A DNA stretch of 64,000 bases. Origin: Bacteroidaceae bacterium (lineage in GTDB: Bacteria; Bacteroidota; Bacteroidia; Bacteroidales; Bacteroidaceae). The position numbers and the translations under genes are program-made. The DNA is taken from NCBI GenBank assembly GCA_900770655.1, contig CAAGLA010000014.1, positions 6,787 to 70,786 on the forward strand. The letters run 5' to 3'. The notes under the pieces were generated by a model. That model saw only the letters and a program-made list of their open reading frames with translations, was not told the DNA's origin and ran no database searches. Shown one piece after another: positions 8,328 through 18,000 of the stretch (the stretch's first letter is position 1; each line of letters begins with the position of its first letter).

Positions 8328-8405
8328 ATAGTTTCAATTGTATTTTCTTATCAAGAAATTTCACTTGCCATCTCCTTCAACTTCTCCTACACGCACGATA
8401 TGTTT

Positions 8406-10055
8406 TTACTTAAACATATCGTCTTCATAAAGTTCCTCTTCAATTTCAACCTCAAGTCCGGGGTACTTTGCAATCAGCGCATAGGCTAATGCGGCCTCGC
8501 CGCGTTCGGTCTCAATCCTCAGCAGCAGAGCGCCATCTTGCTCATCAACCCTCAGGAGGTTGCCGCAGTAGTATTCCCGCTTGTGGTCTGTGCCCACAAG
8601 GTAGTGCATAAAGATGTTTATAGGAACGTACAGCCCGAATTCATTCTCCACGTCACCGTATTTGTTGGCGATTTTCTCTGCAAGTTCCTTCAATGGAGCG
8701 ATGTCACCTCTTACGGTGTATGTGTAAATGCAAGGGTCTGGCTCGCCGTAGTCATCGCTGTCCTCAAGCGGGTTCTCATCGGTATAAAAAGCCTTGTCGT
8801 AACACTCCTTTGCCTTTTGCTTGTCGATGAAGAAACCGAACTCCTCTTTTCCCCAACGGTAGAGGTCGCCAATCTCCCTGTATGCCCACCTGCGGTCATC
8901 TTCTCTAAGGTCATCGGCATTCTCAACCAGCAGGCGTGTGTAGTCCAGCGGGGTGAAATTGCTCAATATCCACACAATATCCGTTATATGGTTAGGTAGG
9001 TGGTGACCGTCTTTGCGCACTTTCCCGAACAGAGCCTCTGCTTCACCCTCATTGCTTTCGAACAGCGGAGTATCAAGGAGTTCGTAACGCTCGATATAAA
9101 CGGTCTCGCCGCTATCGGGGTCGGTATTAGGCTCTTCCCAGCTGCGCCAGCTGTGGTACATACCGGCAAGCACTATGCAGTCTGTTATGCCACTGTCCAT
9201 AGCAAGCAGCCACCCTTTATCTCCGGAATGCAGGAAACGCATATAAGAAATATTGTGCAACAGAGCTTTCCTTATAAGATAATCACTTATCTTCTTGTTG
9301 CCCGAGTGTACAGAGTCGAAAATCTTCTTTACGCACTCATCGGGTGCGGCAACAGCCTGCGACACGGTAAACGGGAGCTCATTGTGTTTGGCAGAAGCCT
9401 CATCGGCCAGATAGAACAGAAATTCATCCAATTCTTCCCATTCGTACTCGCCATTCAGTGCCCTGCACTGCTCAACAATGCAGAATGCATCTTCACAGTT
9501 GTCATCGGTGTAGTAGCATACAAGAAGCATACCCTGTAGCTGCTTGCTTGCCGCTGTTATAATTTCATCGCACTCGCTTTTTCCGTTGAGCTTGTCGAAT
9601 GTCCAGCGTATTGTCTGCTCTGCGTCTTTTCTCTCAAGTTTGTACCCGTGGGCTGCAAGCAACGGAGCGAAAGTCTCTGCCATTTCATTGTACTTGGCGG
9701 TATTGTCGGTATATACATACATTGTACAGGGTTCTGTCCTCACCAACTTGCCATCCTTTGAAGTATATGTAATAACGATGTTGGGGTAATCGCCTAATTC
9801 GGCATAGTCGAACAGTACATCCGGGAAATGAGCCAACACCTTCTCCACAAGTTCCCTGAACCTTTTGAGTGTATTGGGGTCATAGCCGGTGTAATTGAAA
9901 CTTCTGTCATTGAATTCAAGCCCATAGAACTCGCCCTCAAAATTATCGGGTCTCTCCTCGAACTTATACACTTTGTTCAGTTCCTTAGCATAGGAATTTA
10001 CCTGTTCCTGATTCTTGTTATCCTTTGCGCTGAGCTGTAAAATCCATTCTACCAT
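8406..10055 (-). CDS. Hypothetical acidic protein with a Sel1-like segment, 549 residues
   Basis: A large, acidic, soluble protein starting MVEWILQLSAKDNKNQEQ. Around residues 395-425 the segment YREIGDLYRWGKEEFGFFID and KQKAKECYDKA resembles one Sel1/TPR unit. The rest is not recognised. There is no signal peptide. It is first in the minus-strand accessory block, 78 bases upstream of the 616-residue nuclease-like gene. A candidate minus-10-like element TATCTTGC with AT-rich flanks lies just upstream of the start (around 10080), with a run of ten C at 10200-10209 further up. Function is unknown. Confidence 0.65.
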   Translation of the reverse strand: MVEWILQLSAKDNKNQEQVNSYAKELNKVYKFEERPDNFEGEFYGLEFNDRSFNYTGYDPNTLKRFRELVEKVLAHFPDVLFDYAELGDYPNIVITYTSKDGKLVRTEPCTMYVYTDNTAKYNEMAETFAPLLAAHGYKLERKDAEQTIRWTFDKLNGKSECDEIITAASKQLQGMLLVCYYTDDNCEDAFCIVEQCRALNGEYEWEELDEFLFYLADEASAKHNELPFTVSQAVAAPDECVKKIFDSVHSGNKKISDYLIRKALLHNISYMRFLHSGDKGWLLAMDSGITDCIVLAGMYHSWRSWEEPNTDPDSGETVYIERYELLDTPLFESNEGEAEALFGKVRKDGHHLPNHITDIVWILSNFTPLDYTRLLVENADDLREDDRRWAYREIGDLYRWGKEEFGFFIDKQKAKECYDKAFYTDENPLEDSDDYGEPDPCIYTYTVRGDIAPLKELAEKIANKYGDVENEFGLYVPINIFMHYLVGTDHKREYYCGNLLRVDEQDGALLLRIETERGEAALAYALIAKYPGLEVEIEEELYEDDMFK

Positions 10056-10414
10056 ATTATTCTATATATATTTTGTGCAAGATAGCTTTTTTTGTAAAAT
10101 TTCAGAAATAAAAGATTATTAAGTTTCCAATATTCCTTCAATTAATGTTGCAGCGCTGTTCTTATTACCGAAATCCGGTAACCTTTATTCTTGTTTTCTC
10201 CCCCCCCCCTCTTTTGCAGGGCTGCAAACAGGCGGAACACTCAATCTTTAAGCATCTGCTATGCAGGTGTTTCTAATGTGAAACAATATATAATATAGAA
10301 ACAAATGGAAGAAATTTCAAAAGTAAAGCTATGCTTCAGTGAAAATAAAAAGCAATGCCTTGATATACAGGGATGTATATATGGTTAAATTTTGTTAATA
10401 AAGTTGTGTAAAAA
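10056..10414. other. Intergenic region between the accessory block and nadB
   Basis: This stretch is AT-rich apart from a homopolymer of ten C at 10200-10209. A 27-codon frame on the plus strand (ATG at 10305, stop at 10388, MEEISKVKLCFSENKKQCLD) is the only protein-like short frame seen and is weakly supported. No RNA gene was recognised. Confidence 0.4.
10200..10209. repeat. Homopolymer run of ten C
   Basis: Ten consecutive C on the plus strand, about 145 bases upstream of the start of the minus-strand gene at 8406-10055. Such runs can change length during replication, but no promoter spacing is evident that would make this a switch. Confidence 0.8.
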
Positions 10415-10446
10415 GAGGAATAGCTCTTTTTAATGAGTTATTCCTC
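10415..10446 (-). terminator. Rho-independent terminator of nadB
   Basis: On the minus strand GAGGAATAACTC and GAGCTATTCCTC form a 12-pair stem with an A-rich loop, followed by TTTTT. It lies 26 bases after the nadB stop. Confidence 0.8.
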
Positions 10447-10471
10447 CTTTGTGTTTTTCCCGGTTATTCCT

Positions 10472-12040
10472 TTATCCCTTTCTCGGGTGGTCTATATTGT
10501 AGTGAAGCCCGCGGCTCTCCTTGCGCTCCATTGCCCAGCGCATAATGAGGTAACCTACGTTAATGATGTTGCGCAGTTCGCACAGTTCGCGGCTCACAAC
10601 ACTCTGCTTAAACAACTCTTCAGTCTCTTCGTATAGCAGGTCCAAGCGGTTCCAAGCACGTTTGAGACGAAGGTCGGTGCGCACAATGCCAACGTATGTA
10701 CTCATAATCTGCTGCACCTCTTTTGCGTCTTGTGAAATAAGCACCATTTCCTCGTTCATCTTAGTGCCTTCGTCGTTCCACTCGGGAATTTCCTCTTTAA
10801 AGCTGTACTCCGCAAAGTGTGCGAGCGAGTGTTTTGCTGCAGCATCGGCATATACAACGGCTTCAATGAGTGAATTGCTTGCCAACCGGTTGCCACCGTG
10901 CAGGCCTGTGCAGGAACACTCGCCTACGGCGTATAGCCTGTGTATGCTCGATGCTGCGTTAAGGTCTACCTTTATACCGCCGCAGAGGTAGTGTGCTGCC
11001 GGAGCTACCGGAATATAGTCTTTGGTAATGTCAATGCCCAGCGATAGGCATTTTTCGTATATGTTAGGGAAGTGGCGTTTGGTCTCCTCGGGGTCTTTGT
11101 GGGTAACATCGAGGTAGACGTGGTCGTCGCCGCGGGTTTTCATCTCGTTGTCAATGGCACGGGCTACTATATCGCGTGGGGCAAGCGATAGACGCGGGTC
11201 GTACTTCTGCATAAATTCCTTGCCGTCTATGGTGCGCAGAATACCGCCGTAGCCACGCATAGCCTCTGTTATCAGGAACGATGGCCTGTCGCCGGGGTTG
11301 TAGAGTGCGGTAGGGTGGAACTGTACGAACTCCATATCCTTTACAGTTCCTTTTGCGCGGTATACCATTGCTATGCCGTCGCCTGTTGCAACAAGCGGGT
11401 TGGTGGTTGTCTTGTACACGGCTCCACAGCCTCCCGTTGCCATTAGTGTAACCCGGCTCAGGAAGGTGTGTACCTCGTTTGTCGCAATGTCGAGAACGTA
11501 TGCTCCATAGCACTCAATGTCGGGTGTCTGTCGTGTAACCTCTACGCCTAAATGGTGCTGGGTAAGTATCTCTATTGCAAAATGGTTGTCGAAAATGGTT
11601 ATGTTGGGATGCTTGCGCACGGCCTTTATCAGCGACTGCTGAATCTCAGCGCCGGTGTTGTCGGCGTGGTGCAGTATGCGGAATTCTGAGTGCCCGCCTT
11701 CGCGGTGCAGGTCGAACTCTCCCTTTTCGTTACGGTCGAACTCAACCCCCCAGTCTATGAGAGCCTGAATTTGCGAGGGAGCCTCCTTTACTACTTTTTC
11801 TACAGCTGCACGGTCGCTTATCCAGTCGCCGGCAATCATAGTGTCTTTAATGTGCTTTTCGAAATTGTCTACCTTAAGATTTGTTACAGAGGCAACTCCG
11901 CCTTGTGCAAAATAGGTGTTGGCATCTTCGAGCGTTGTCTTGCATATAAGCGCAACACTTCCTTTGTCTGCTACTTTCAGCGCGAAACTCATTCCGGCGA
12001 TACCGGAACCGATAACCAAAAAATCGAATCTCTTGACCAT
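10472..12040 (-). CDS. nadB: L-aspartate oxidase
   Basis: This FAD enzyme oxidises L-aspartate to iminoaspartate in the first step of de novo NAD synthesis. The start at 12040 (MVKRFDFLVIGSGIAGMSFA) puts the dinucleotide-binding GxGxxG at the N terminus; an in-frame ATG 29 codons upstream would add an unlikely hydrophobic extension. Visible family motifs are NTYFAQGGVASV, GGHSEFRILHHADNTGAEI, LMATGGCGAVYKTTTNP, EFVQFHPTALYNPG, ARAIDNEM, APAAHYLCGGIKVDL and GLHGGNRLASNSLIEAVVY. The length of 522 residues is normal. It is transcribed divergently from dacB, with 132 bases between the two starts. A terminator follows at 10415-10446. nadA and nadC are not in the window. Confidence 0.96.
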   Translation of the reverse strand: MVKRFDFLVIGSGIAGMSFALKVADKGSVALICKTTLEDANTYFAQGGVASVTNLKVDNFEKHIKDTMIAGDWISDRAAVEKVVKEAPSQIQALIDWGVEFDRNEKGEFDLHREGGHSEFRILHHADNTGAEIQQSLIKAVRKHPNITIFDNHFAIEILTQHHLGVEVTRQTPDIECYGAYVLDIATNEVHTFLSRVTLMATGGCGAVYKTTTNPLVATGDGIAMVYRAKGTVKDMEFVQFHPTALYNPGDRPSFLITEAMRGYGGILRTIDGKEFMQKYDPRLSLAPRDIVARAIDNEMKTRGDDHVYLDVTHKDPEETKRHFPNIYEKCLSLGIDITKDYIPVAPAAHYLCGGIKVDLNAASSIHRLYAVGECSCTGLHGGNRLASNSLIEAVVYADAAAKHSLAHFAEYSFKEEIPEWNDEGTKMNEEMVLISQDAKEVQQIMSTYVGIVRTDLRLKRAWNRLDLLYEETEELFKQSVVSRELCELRNIINVGYLIMRWAMERKESRGLHYNIDHPRKG

Positions 12041-12172
12041 AAAACCTTTGTCTGTTCTCAGAACTCTTTGGAGCGTAAAAATACAAAAAAATAAAATAAA
12101 AAACATTCTTGCTCCAATATTTCGCAAATATTCCGTAGTTTTACAAGCATCAACCGCCGAAACACAAATACA

Positions 12173-13537
12173 ATGAAAAAACAGATAATCTCTATTGCGC
12201 TATTTCTCTTTTCGTTTGCCGCATTCCCGCAGAACACTCTTCAATCGTCGCTAAGCGAGCTTCTAACCGATGATATTTTTACCGGCAGCGATGCCTCTCT
12301 TGTAGTCTACGACCTTACCGACGACACTCTTGTCTTTGCTCATCGGGCTTCAAAGAGTGTGCGTCCGGCATCGGTACAGAAGGTGTTGACGTCGGTGGTG
12401 GCACTCAACAATCTTGGAACATCGTACACGGTAGATACCCGCCTTCTACGCGACACCGTGTCGGGCGGTTTCTATGTTAAAGGCAGTATGGACCCGCTTT
12501 TTGGCGAGAACGATATTCTCTCTATGGCAATGTCTGTTCCGGCTGGAACTGTAATTGACACCCTTTTTGCCGACTGCTCTTTCTGCGACTCTCTCTACTG
12601 GGGGCCCGGCTGGTCGTGGGACGACAATCCTTATGCCTACCAACCCTATCTCTCGCCGCTTATGCTGTGCGGTGGCGCGGTAGAGGTAACAGTTACCCCT
12701 ACAGCAGCCGGCGAGGCTCCGGCATATAGCTGTGTGCCCTCATCTTCTTTCTATACAATAGTCAACGAGGCGGAATGCAACAACAGAGAACTCGGCAAAC
12801 TGACAATTCTTCGCGACTGGCTCGAAGACAGTAATGTCATACGCATCACCGGTAATTGTGAGCGCGAAAAGCGGGTAGAACTCAATATGTATAAGTCGGC
12901 CGATTTCTTTATGGCTGTACTTGTGGAGAAATTGGACTCGCTTGGCGTTACGGTCAACAATATATCATTTGCAACAACCCCCGATTCCTGCTGTTCGGTG
13001 CTCTACGAAAACAAACGCTGCATTACCGATATTGTGGAAGAGGCTCTAATGGAGAGCAACAACCTGTGTGCCGAATCGCTATTGTACCATCTTGGTGCAA
13101 AAAACAGTACAGCTACAGTCTCTATGTCGCAGGGTTGCGAAGTTGTAAAAAGGTTTATTGTAAATAAACTGGGCTTTGAATCGGGCTTTGCTGTGGCCGA
13201 CGGTTCTGGCCTCTCCTTGTATAACTACACTACTGCCGATATTCTGTTGGCGGCACTAAGATATGCCGCTTCCCGCCCGCGTATCTCGGCTGTCCTTAAC
13301 AGGGCTCTGCCGTTGTCGGGCGTTTCGGGAACGTTGAAGAACCGTACAAAGGGAACCGTTGCCTACAAGAAGGTGCGTGCAAAAACAGGCACGGTAAAGG
13401 GTGTGTGCACTCTTGCCGGCTATGCAACGGCATCGGACGGCCGCCGTTATGCCTTTGTTATGCTCAATAGCGGTATGCTGAGCTCACGGCCTATGCGTGA
13501 ATGGCAAGACAAAGTTTGCGAAGTGCTGTGCCGTTGA
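12173..13537 (+). CDS. dacB: D-alanyl-D-alanine carboxypeptidase/endopeptidase, PBP4 type (peptidase S13)
   Basis: This periplasmic penicillin-binding protein trims or cuts peptidoglycan peptides. An N-terminal signal sequence (MKKQIISIALFLFSFAAFPQ) precedes the mature protein. The three active-site motifs of the serine penicillin-recognising enzymes are in order: S67-V-Q-K70 in RPASVQKVLTS, S295-N-N in MESNNLCAESL, and K404-T-G in RAKTGTVKGVCTLAGY. The segment between the first two motifs is long, as in S13 enzymes. It ends 6 bases before the convergent queG stop. A near-consensus element TAGTTTTA lies about 30 bases upstream of the ATG. Confidence 0.92.
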   Translation: MKKQIISIALFLFSFAAFPQNTLQSSLSELLTDDIFTGSDASLVVYDLTDDTLVFAHRASKSVRPASVQKVLTSVVALNNLGTSYTVDTRLLRDTVSGGFYVKGSMDPLFGENDILSMAMSVPAGTVIDTLFADCSFCDSLYWGPGWSWDDNPYAYQPYLSPLMLCGGAVEVTVTPTAAGEAPAYSCVPSSSFYTIVNEAECNNRELGKLTILRDWLEDSNVIRITGNCEREKRVELNMYKSADFFMAVLVEKLDSLGVTVNNISFATTPDSCCSVLYENKRCITDIVEEALMESNNLCAESLLYHLGAKNSTATVSMSQGCEVVKRFIVNKLGFESGFAVADGSGLSLYNYTTADILLAALRYAASRPRISAVLNRALPLSGVSGTLKNRTKGTVAYKKVRAKTGTVKGVCTLAGYATASDGRRYAFVMLNSGMLSSRPMREWQDKVCEVLCR

Positions 13538-13543
13538 TAACGT

Positions 13544-14464
13544 TTACTGCTCTTCAGCCTTAATCCACGCCTCTATATTTCTTTTCAGCTGTGCGTAACC
13601 GCACCGTTCTACTGCACTGTGGGCAAAGAGTTGGTCATACTCTTCCTTGCTTATCGCTTGCCACTTTTCGCGGTCCATTTCGAGCAGCTGTGGCAAGGGT
13701 TGCAGTTCTGCAGTATTGTTAGGCGTTGAAAAGCGGTTGTGCGGGCAGGCCTCTTGGCAACTGTCGCAGCCGTAGAAACAATTATTCATCATTTTACCGC
13801 AATTTTCAGGCAACTCGCCGCGGTATTCTATTGTCAGGTACGAAAGGCATCTCCTTGCGTCGAACCCACTTCCGTCGAGTGCTCCCGAAGGACAGCTGTC
13901 TATGCATCTGCGGCAGTTGCCGCAAAAGTTATTGCGCAAGGGAGTATCGTACTCCAGTTCAATATCGAGCAGCAATTCACCCAAGAAGAAATAGGAACCT
14001 TTGTTGGGAATTATCAGCTGTCGGTTCCTGCCAATCCATCCTATTCCTGCCTCCTGTGCCCAAAAGCGTTCGAGCACCGGTGCTGAATCGCAGAAGGGCC
14101 TGCCATTCACCGGCTGTACTCTCTTAATGCGCTCCAGCAACATAAAAAGCCTATCTTTCACAACTTTGTGGTAATCGAGCCCTTGCGCGTAGCGTGAAAT
14201 TCCTTCAACCACCTTTTGAGGGGCGTAGTTCATAGCCACCACAACAATGCTCTTGCAACCCTCGACAAGCAGGGTGGGGTTGTAGCGTTTCTCGCGGTTG
14301 CGTTCAAGGTATTGCATTGTCCCGTGCCGCCCATTTTCTATCCACTCGTTGCAGTAACCGCTGCACTCTTCAGGTACACTTCCGGCGCGGGCAATGCCAC
14401 ATACGTCAAAGCCGAGGTTCATCGCCTCGGCTTTGATATATTCTGCAAGTTCCCTCTTCTCCAT
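13544..14464 (-). CDS. queG: Epoxyqueuosine reductase QueG
   Basis: The enzyme carries out the last step of queuosine tRNA modification, reducing epoxyqueuosine with cobalamin and two 4Fe-4S clusters. Cluster ligands are visible in CGNCRRCIDSCPSGALD and in CDSCQEACPHN. N-terminal signatures are LGFDVCGIARAG, GTMQYLERNREKRYNP and SIVVVAMNYAP; the substrate region has CDSAPVLERFWAQEAGIGWI and the typical GRNRQLIIPNKGSYFFLGE. The length of 306 residues is normal. Its ATG overlaps the TAA of the upstream polysaccharide deacetylase gene by one base (TAATG), so translation is likely coupled. A PduO-type adenosyltransferase for cobalamin is encoded at 44614. Confidence 0.95.
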   Translation of the reverse strand: MEKRELAEYIKAEAMNLGFDVCGIARAGSVPEECSGYCNEWIENGRHGTMQYLERNREKRYNPTLLVEGCKSIVVVAMNYAPQKVVEGISRYAQGLDYHKVVKDRLFMLLERIKRVQPVNGRPFCDSAPVLERFWAQEAGIGWIGRNRQLIIPNKGSYFFLGELLLDIELEYDTPLRNNFCGNCRRCIDSCPSGALDGSGFDARRCLSYLTIEYRGELPENCGKMMNNCFYGCDSCQEACPHNRFSTPNNTAELQPLPQLLEMDREKWQAISKEEYDQLFAHSAVERCGYAQLKRNIEAWIKAEEQ

Positions 14465-15075
14465 TATTCAAATACTTTGAAAGTGTAGCCTTGCTCAAGC
14501 AACCAGTCTATGGACCGCGGGAGGGCATACCTCAAATTACTCTCGGAACGCACAGAGTCGTGGAATGTTATAATTGAGCCGTTGCGGGCAAACCGTTTGA
14601 CATTGGCAAGGACATCCTCGCCATAGAGCCTGAAACTGTAGTCGCGCGTTACAAGGTCCCACATTACAAACTGGTAGCGTTTGCTCAGTTCGTAATACTG
14701 TTTGCGTCGCAGCATACCGTGGGGCGGGCGGAACAGGTTGCTGTGTATAAAGGCATCGGCTTGGTCTACATTGTCTACATACTCCTTTGTCGACGTGAAT
14801 AGTCCTTTAAGGTGGTTGAATGTGTGGTTGCCTACACGGTGCCCGCTTTCAACAATCTGCATATACTCCTGCGGGAACTTATGCACATTGTCGCCTACCA
14901 TAAAGAAAGTCGCCTTTATGTTGTACCTTCCCAGCAGGTCGGCTACCCACGGCGTTATTACCGGTATAGGGCCGTCGTCGAACGTAAGGTAAACAGCCTT
15001 TTCGTTCGGGTCCATACGCCACAACGCTTTCGGGTAGAGGTTGCGGAAAAAGTCGGGTACCTGTTCTATGAACAT
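14464..15075 (-). CDS. Polysaccharide deacetylase (NodB homology, CE4) family protein
   Basis: A metal-dependent deacetylase acting on N-acetylated sugars of the envelope, by family. Motif 1 is VYLTFDDGPIP (catalytic Asp and metal Asp), motif 2 is GHRVGNHTFNH (H-x3-H), motif 3 is FRPPHGMLRRKQ and the end has GSIITFHDS. The length of 203 residues fits a bare catalytic domain. No signal peptide is obvious, so it may act in the cytoplasm or from an atypical anchor. It lies 13 bases after the DUF2723 gene and overlaps queG by one base, which suggests a three-gene operon. Confidence 0.9.
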   Translation of the reverse strand: MFIEQVPDFFRNLYPKALWRMDPNEKAVYLTFDDGPIPVITPWVADLLGRYNIKATFFMVGDNVHKFPQEYMQIVESGHRVGNHTFNHLKGLFTSTKEYVDNVDQADAFIHSNLFRPPHGMLRRKQYYELSKRYQFVMWDLVTRDYSFRLYGEDVLANVKRFARNGSIITFHDSVRSESNLRYALPRSIDWLLEQGYTFKVFE

Positions 15076-15088
15076 AAAGCTCTCTTTT

Positions 15089-18000
15089 TTAACCTCGTGC
15101 TCTTGCCACCAAGTCCATTATCCTGTATATCAAAGTCTCCAGCTTTGTGCTGTCGGCTTCCGATACATTCAACTCTCTTGCAGCGCCGTACAGGTTGTAT
15201 ATTGCCTGAATCTTGTATTCAAACTTCTCTTGTGTGAGTGGTGTATCGGGGTTGGTAAGCGAGTTGTATTCATACTCTATACCGCTATATAGCACATCGA
15301 ACAGCTGCTTCCCTGTAATGTCACCGAATGTGTCCACTCCGGTCTGTGCCAGTACATCGCCAAGTATTGTGGCGCGTTGGCATACAAAGAACTCACTGCG
15401 GTCTCTGTCGTCGAGGTGGTTGTACCAGTTCAAGTATTCATACTCGTTCTTTACAACAGATTCTGCAAGTTCTTCCATTCTCTTGTAGAGCAGGTTGAAC
15501 TGTTCGTCGCCAATATATGCCTCGTCACCGGAATCTTTCAGGTCGAGCTGGTTGCTGTAAAGGTATGAATACACTGTGAGCAACGACGGGTAGTTCTCTC
15601 TTGCCGACACGCTGTTGTCTTTTATGGCGTTGTACGGGATTACCTCAATAGGTATCTCTTGGCGCATCTTTTCGAGAAGCGCTATAATATCGGCATCGGA
15701 CCTTCCGTCCTGAATCATAGCAATGGCAAGAGTGGTTATAAGGTTACGGTGCGTGTATATCATTCTTGTGGTGGTCTCGTCGGCATAGTAATCCTTGTTC
15801 TCCTTAACCCCGCCCCACTTGTAGCGGTTCATAATATTGTGGTAGTACTTGTCTATATCTATGCTGTTCTCCTGAACCTCGGTCCAGTTGAAAGGTGATA
15901 TGCGGTAGGCAAGTCCTTCCGAAATGAAGAAGTCCTGCAATGCTGCCGGGTACTCGTTGTGTCCTACGGTTGTAGACATATATATAGGACGTACCCAATT
16001 TGCATTGGCAAGCATATCGAATATTATCAGGTCTCTGCGGTATACGGCGCCGCCCTCGAGCGGTATCTCCATATATTCCGGCATTGTTCCGCCCAATCTT
16101 TCATCGTAAACTTGCGGTATCTTCATTCCTGAGCGTATAACGGCTTCCTTGTCAATAGGTATAAGCACCTTGTCGGTGGGGATGAACTTTTTGGGCAGTT
16201 CAAAGGCATTGCCGCCATATTCTCTCTGTCCCATATCCATAACTCTTTGCGCAAGAGCCATAATCTCCTCAACAACAATTCTGCCTTCCGATTTAACCGG
16301 GTCGTCGGCACCAAGAATCCAATATTTTGTAATGTTGTTGAAGTCGTATGGGTTGTCACCAAAGGCGTTCTTGAACTTGTCGGGGAATCTTCGGCTGTAC
16401 TCCTCAATAATGTTCTCAATGGGGATAACGTATATTACGTTGTTTGTATTGCCTGCATAGTCTATTCTCTCCCAAGTTATTGGCAGTGAAGGCGAGTCGT
16501 ATGCGGGCCTGCGCATCTGGTCTATATACCAGTCGGTGTGCAGGTAAGAGAGGTTGCAGACCCTTGCATCTGTTCCTTCTCCCTCAACCTCTTGGTTGTA
16601 CCATAGCGGGAAGGTGTCGTTGTCGCCACAGGTGAAGACTATGGGGTTACCGCTCTCTGAAAGGGAGTTCAGGTAGTTCTGGCCCACGTCGCGGCAGAGG
16701 GTGCGTCCGCTTCTGTCGTGGTCGTCCCAAGTCTGGGAAACCATCTGCAGGGGAACAAGCAGGCAGGATGCTCCTACAATGCCGCTTATAACAGCGTTGC
16801 TCTTCTTTGTCCATCTCTTTATATACTCGACAATTCCGGCTACACCAAGTCCAATCCAAATAGCAAAGGCATAGAACGAACCGGCATAGGCATAGTCGCG
16901 TTCACGGGGCTGGTTAGGTGTCTGGTTCAGGTAGAGTACAATGGCAAGTCCTGTCATAAAGAAGAGCATAAATACAATCCAGAACTGCTGTTTTCCCTTC
17001 CGGCCCTTCGACAGTTGCCAAACAATGCCTATGATACCAAGAATAAAGGGCAGTGCAAAGTATACATTGTATCCCTTGTTCTCCTTCATTTCGGTTGGCA
17101 GTTCATCTTGCCCACCAATGAGTATATCGTCTATGAACTTTATACCGGTTACCCAGTTGCCATATTCAATCTCTCCGTTTCCTTGTATATCGTTCTGTCT
17201 GCCTACAAAGTTCCACAGGAAGTATCTCCAGTACATATGGTTCACTTGGTAGTTCACGAAGAACGACATATTGTCCATAAAGGTAGGCACCTTTACCATA
17301 TAGTGCTGCCCTGTTCTCGGGTGCTGGTATGTGCTTAGTACCGTGTTTGAAATGGTGTCGCCTATCCAGCTTTCATACAGGTGTGCGTGCCTGCTGCTGT
17401 ACATACGCGGGAAGAACATTGTTTGAATATACACAGGCTCCTGATTATACTCCACAATCATATATTCATCGGGGTCGGCAGGGTTTTTCTTCTCAACCTT
17501 GCCATAAATGGGGCTTGTGTCTACATAAACATATTCGCCTTTTGCCATATCTATCTCAATCTCCGAATCGAAGCCTTGCCCCCACAGCAACGGGCGGGTG
17601 CCGTACTGCTCACGGTTCAAGTATGTTCCAAGAGTGAAAATATCCTCGGGAGAGTTCTGGTCCATAGGCGTGTTGGCTGCAGAACGTATAAGAATGAGTG
17701 TGTACGATGAGTAGCCTATCATAATGAGCAGCATACTCAAGAAGGCGGTGTTGAATGCTCTGAGGCTGACAAGCGGTTTTTTTACGTTCTTTACCTTTGT
17801 ACCGCCTTGTGTCTGTGTCTTCTGTGCCACCTCTTTTGTGCGTATAGATATCCGGTACACGATGAAAAGAACAATTATGCCCAGAATTATGCTGGTTGCA
17901 ACGCTGTTACCATAGAACGGAATACCGAGCAGCGCAACAGATGCTGTGAAAATAAGGGCGATTTTCTTATGCTCCTTTCCCTTTTCGGTGAGAACAACTC

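Noticed and set aside
10305..10388. 27-residue plus-strand frame between the accessory block and nadB
   Set aside because: Too short and unsupported by spacing or a promoter to list as a gene.
12041..12127. 29-codon extension of nadB
   Set aside because: It would place an unrelated hydrophobic stretch before the dinucleotide-binding motif that normally begins the protein.
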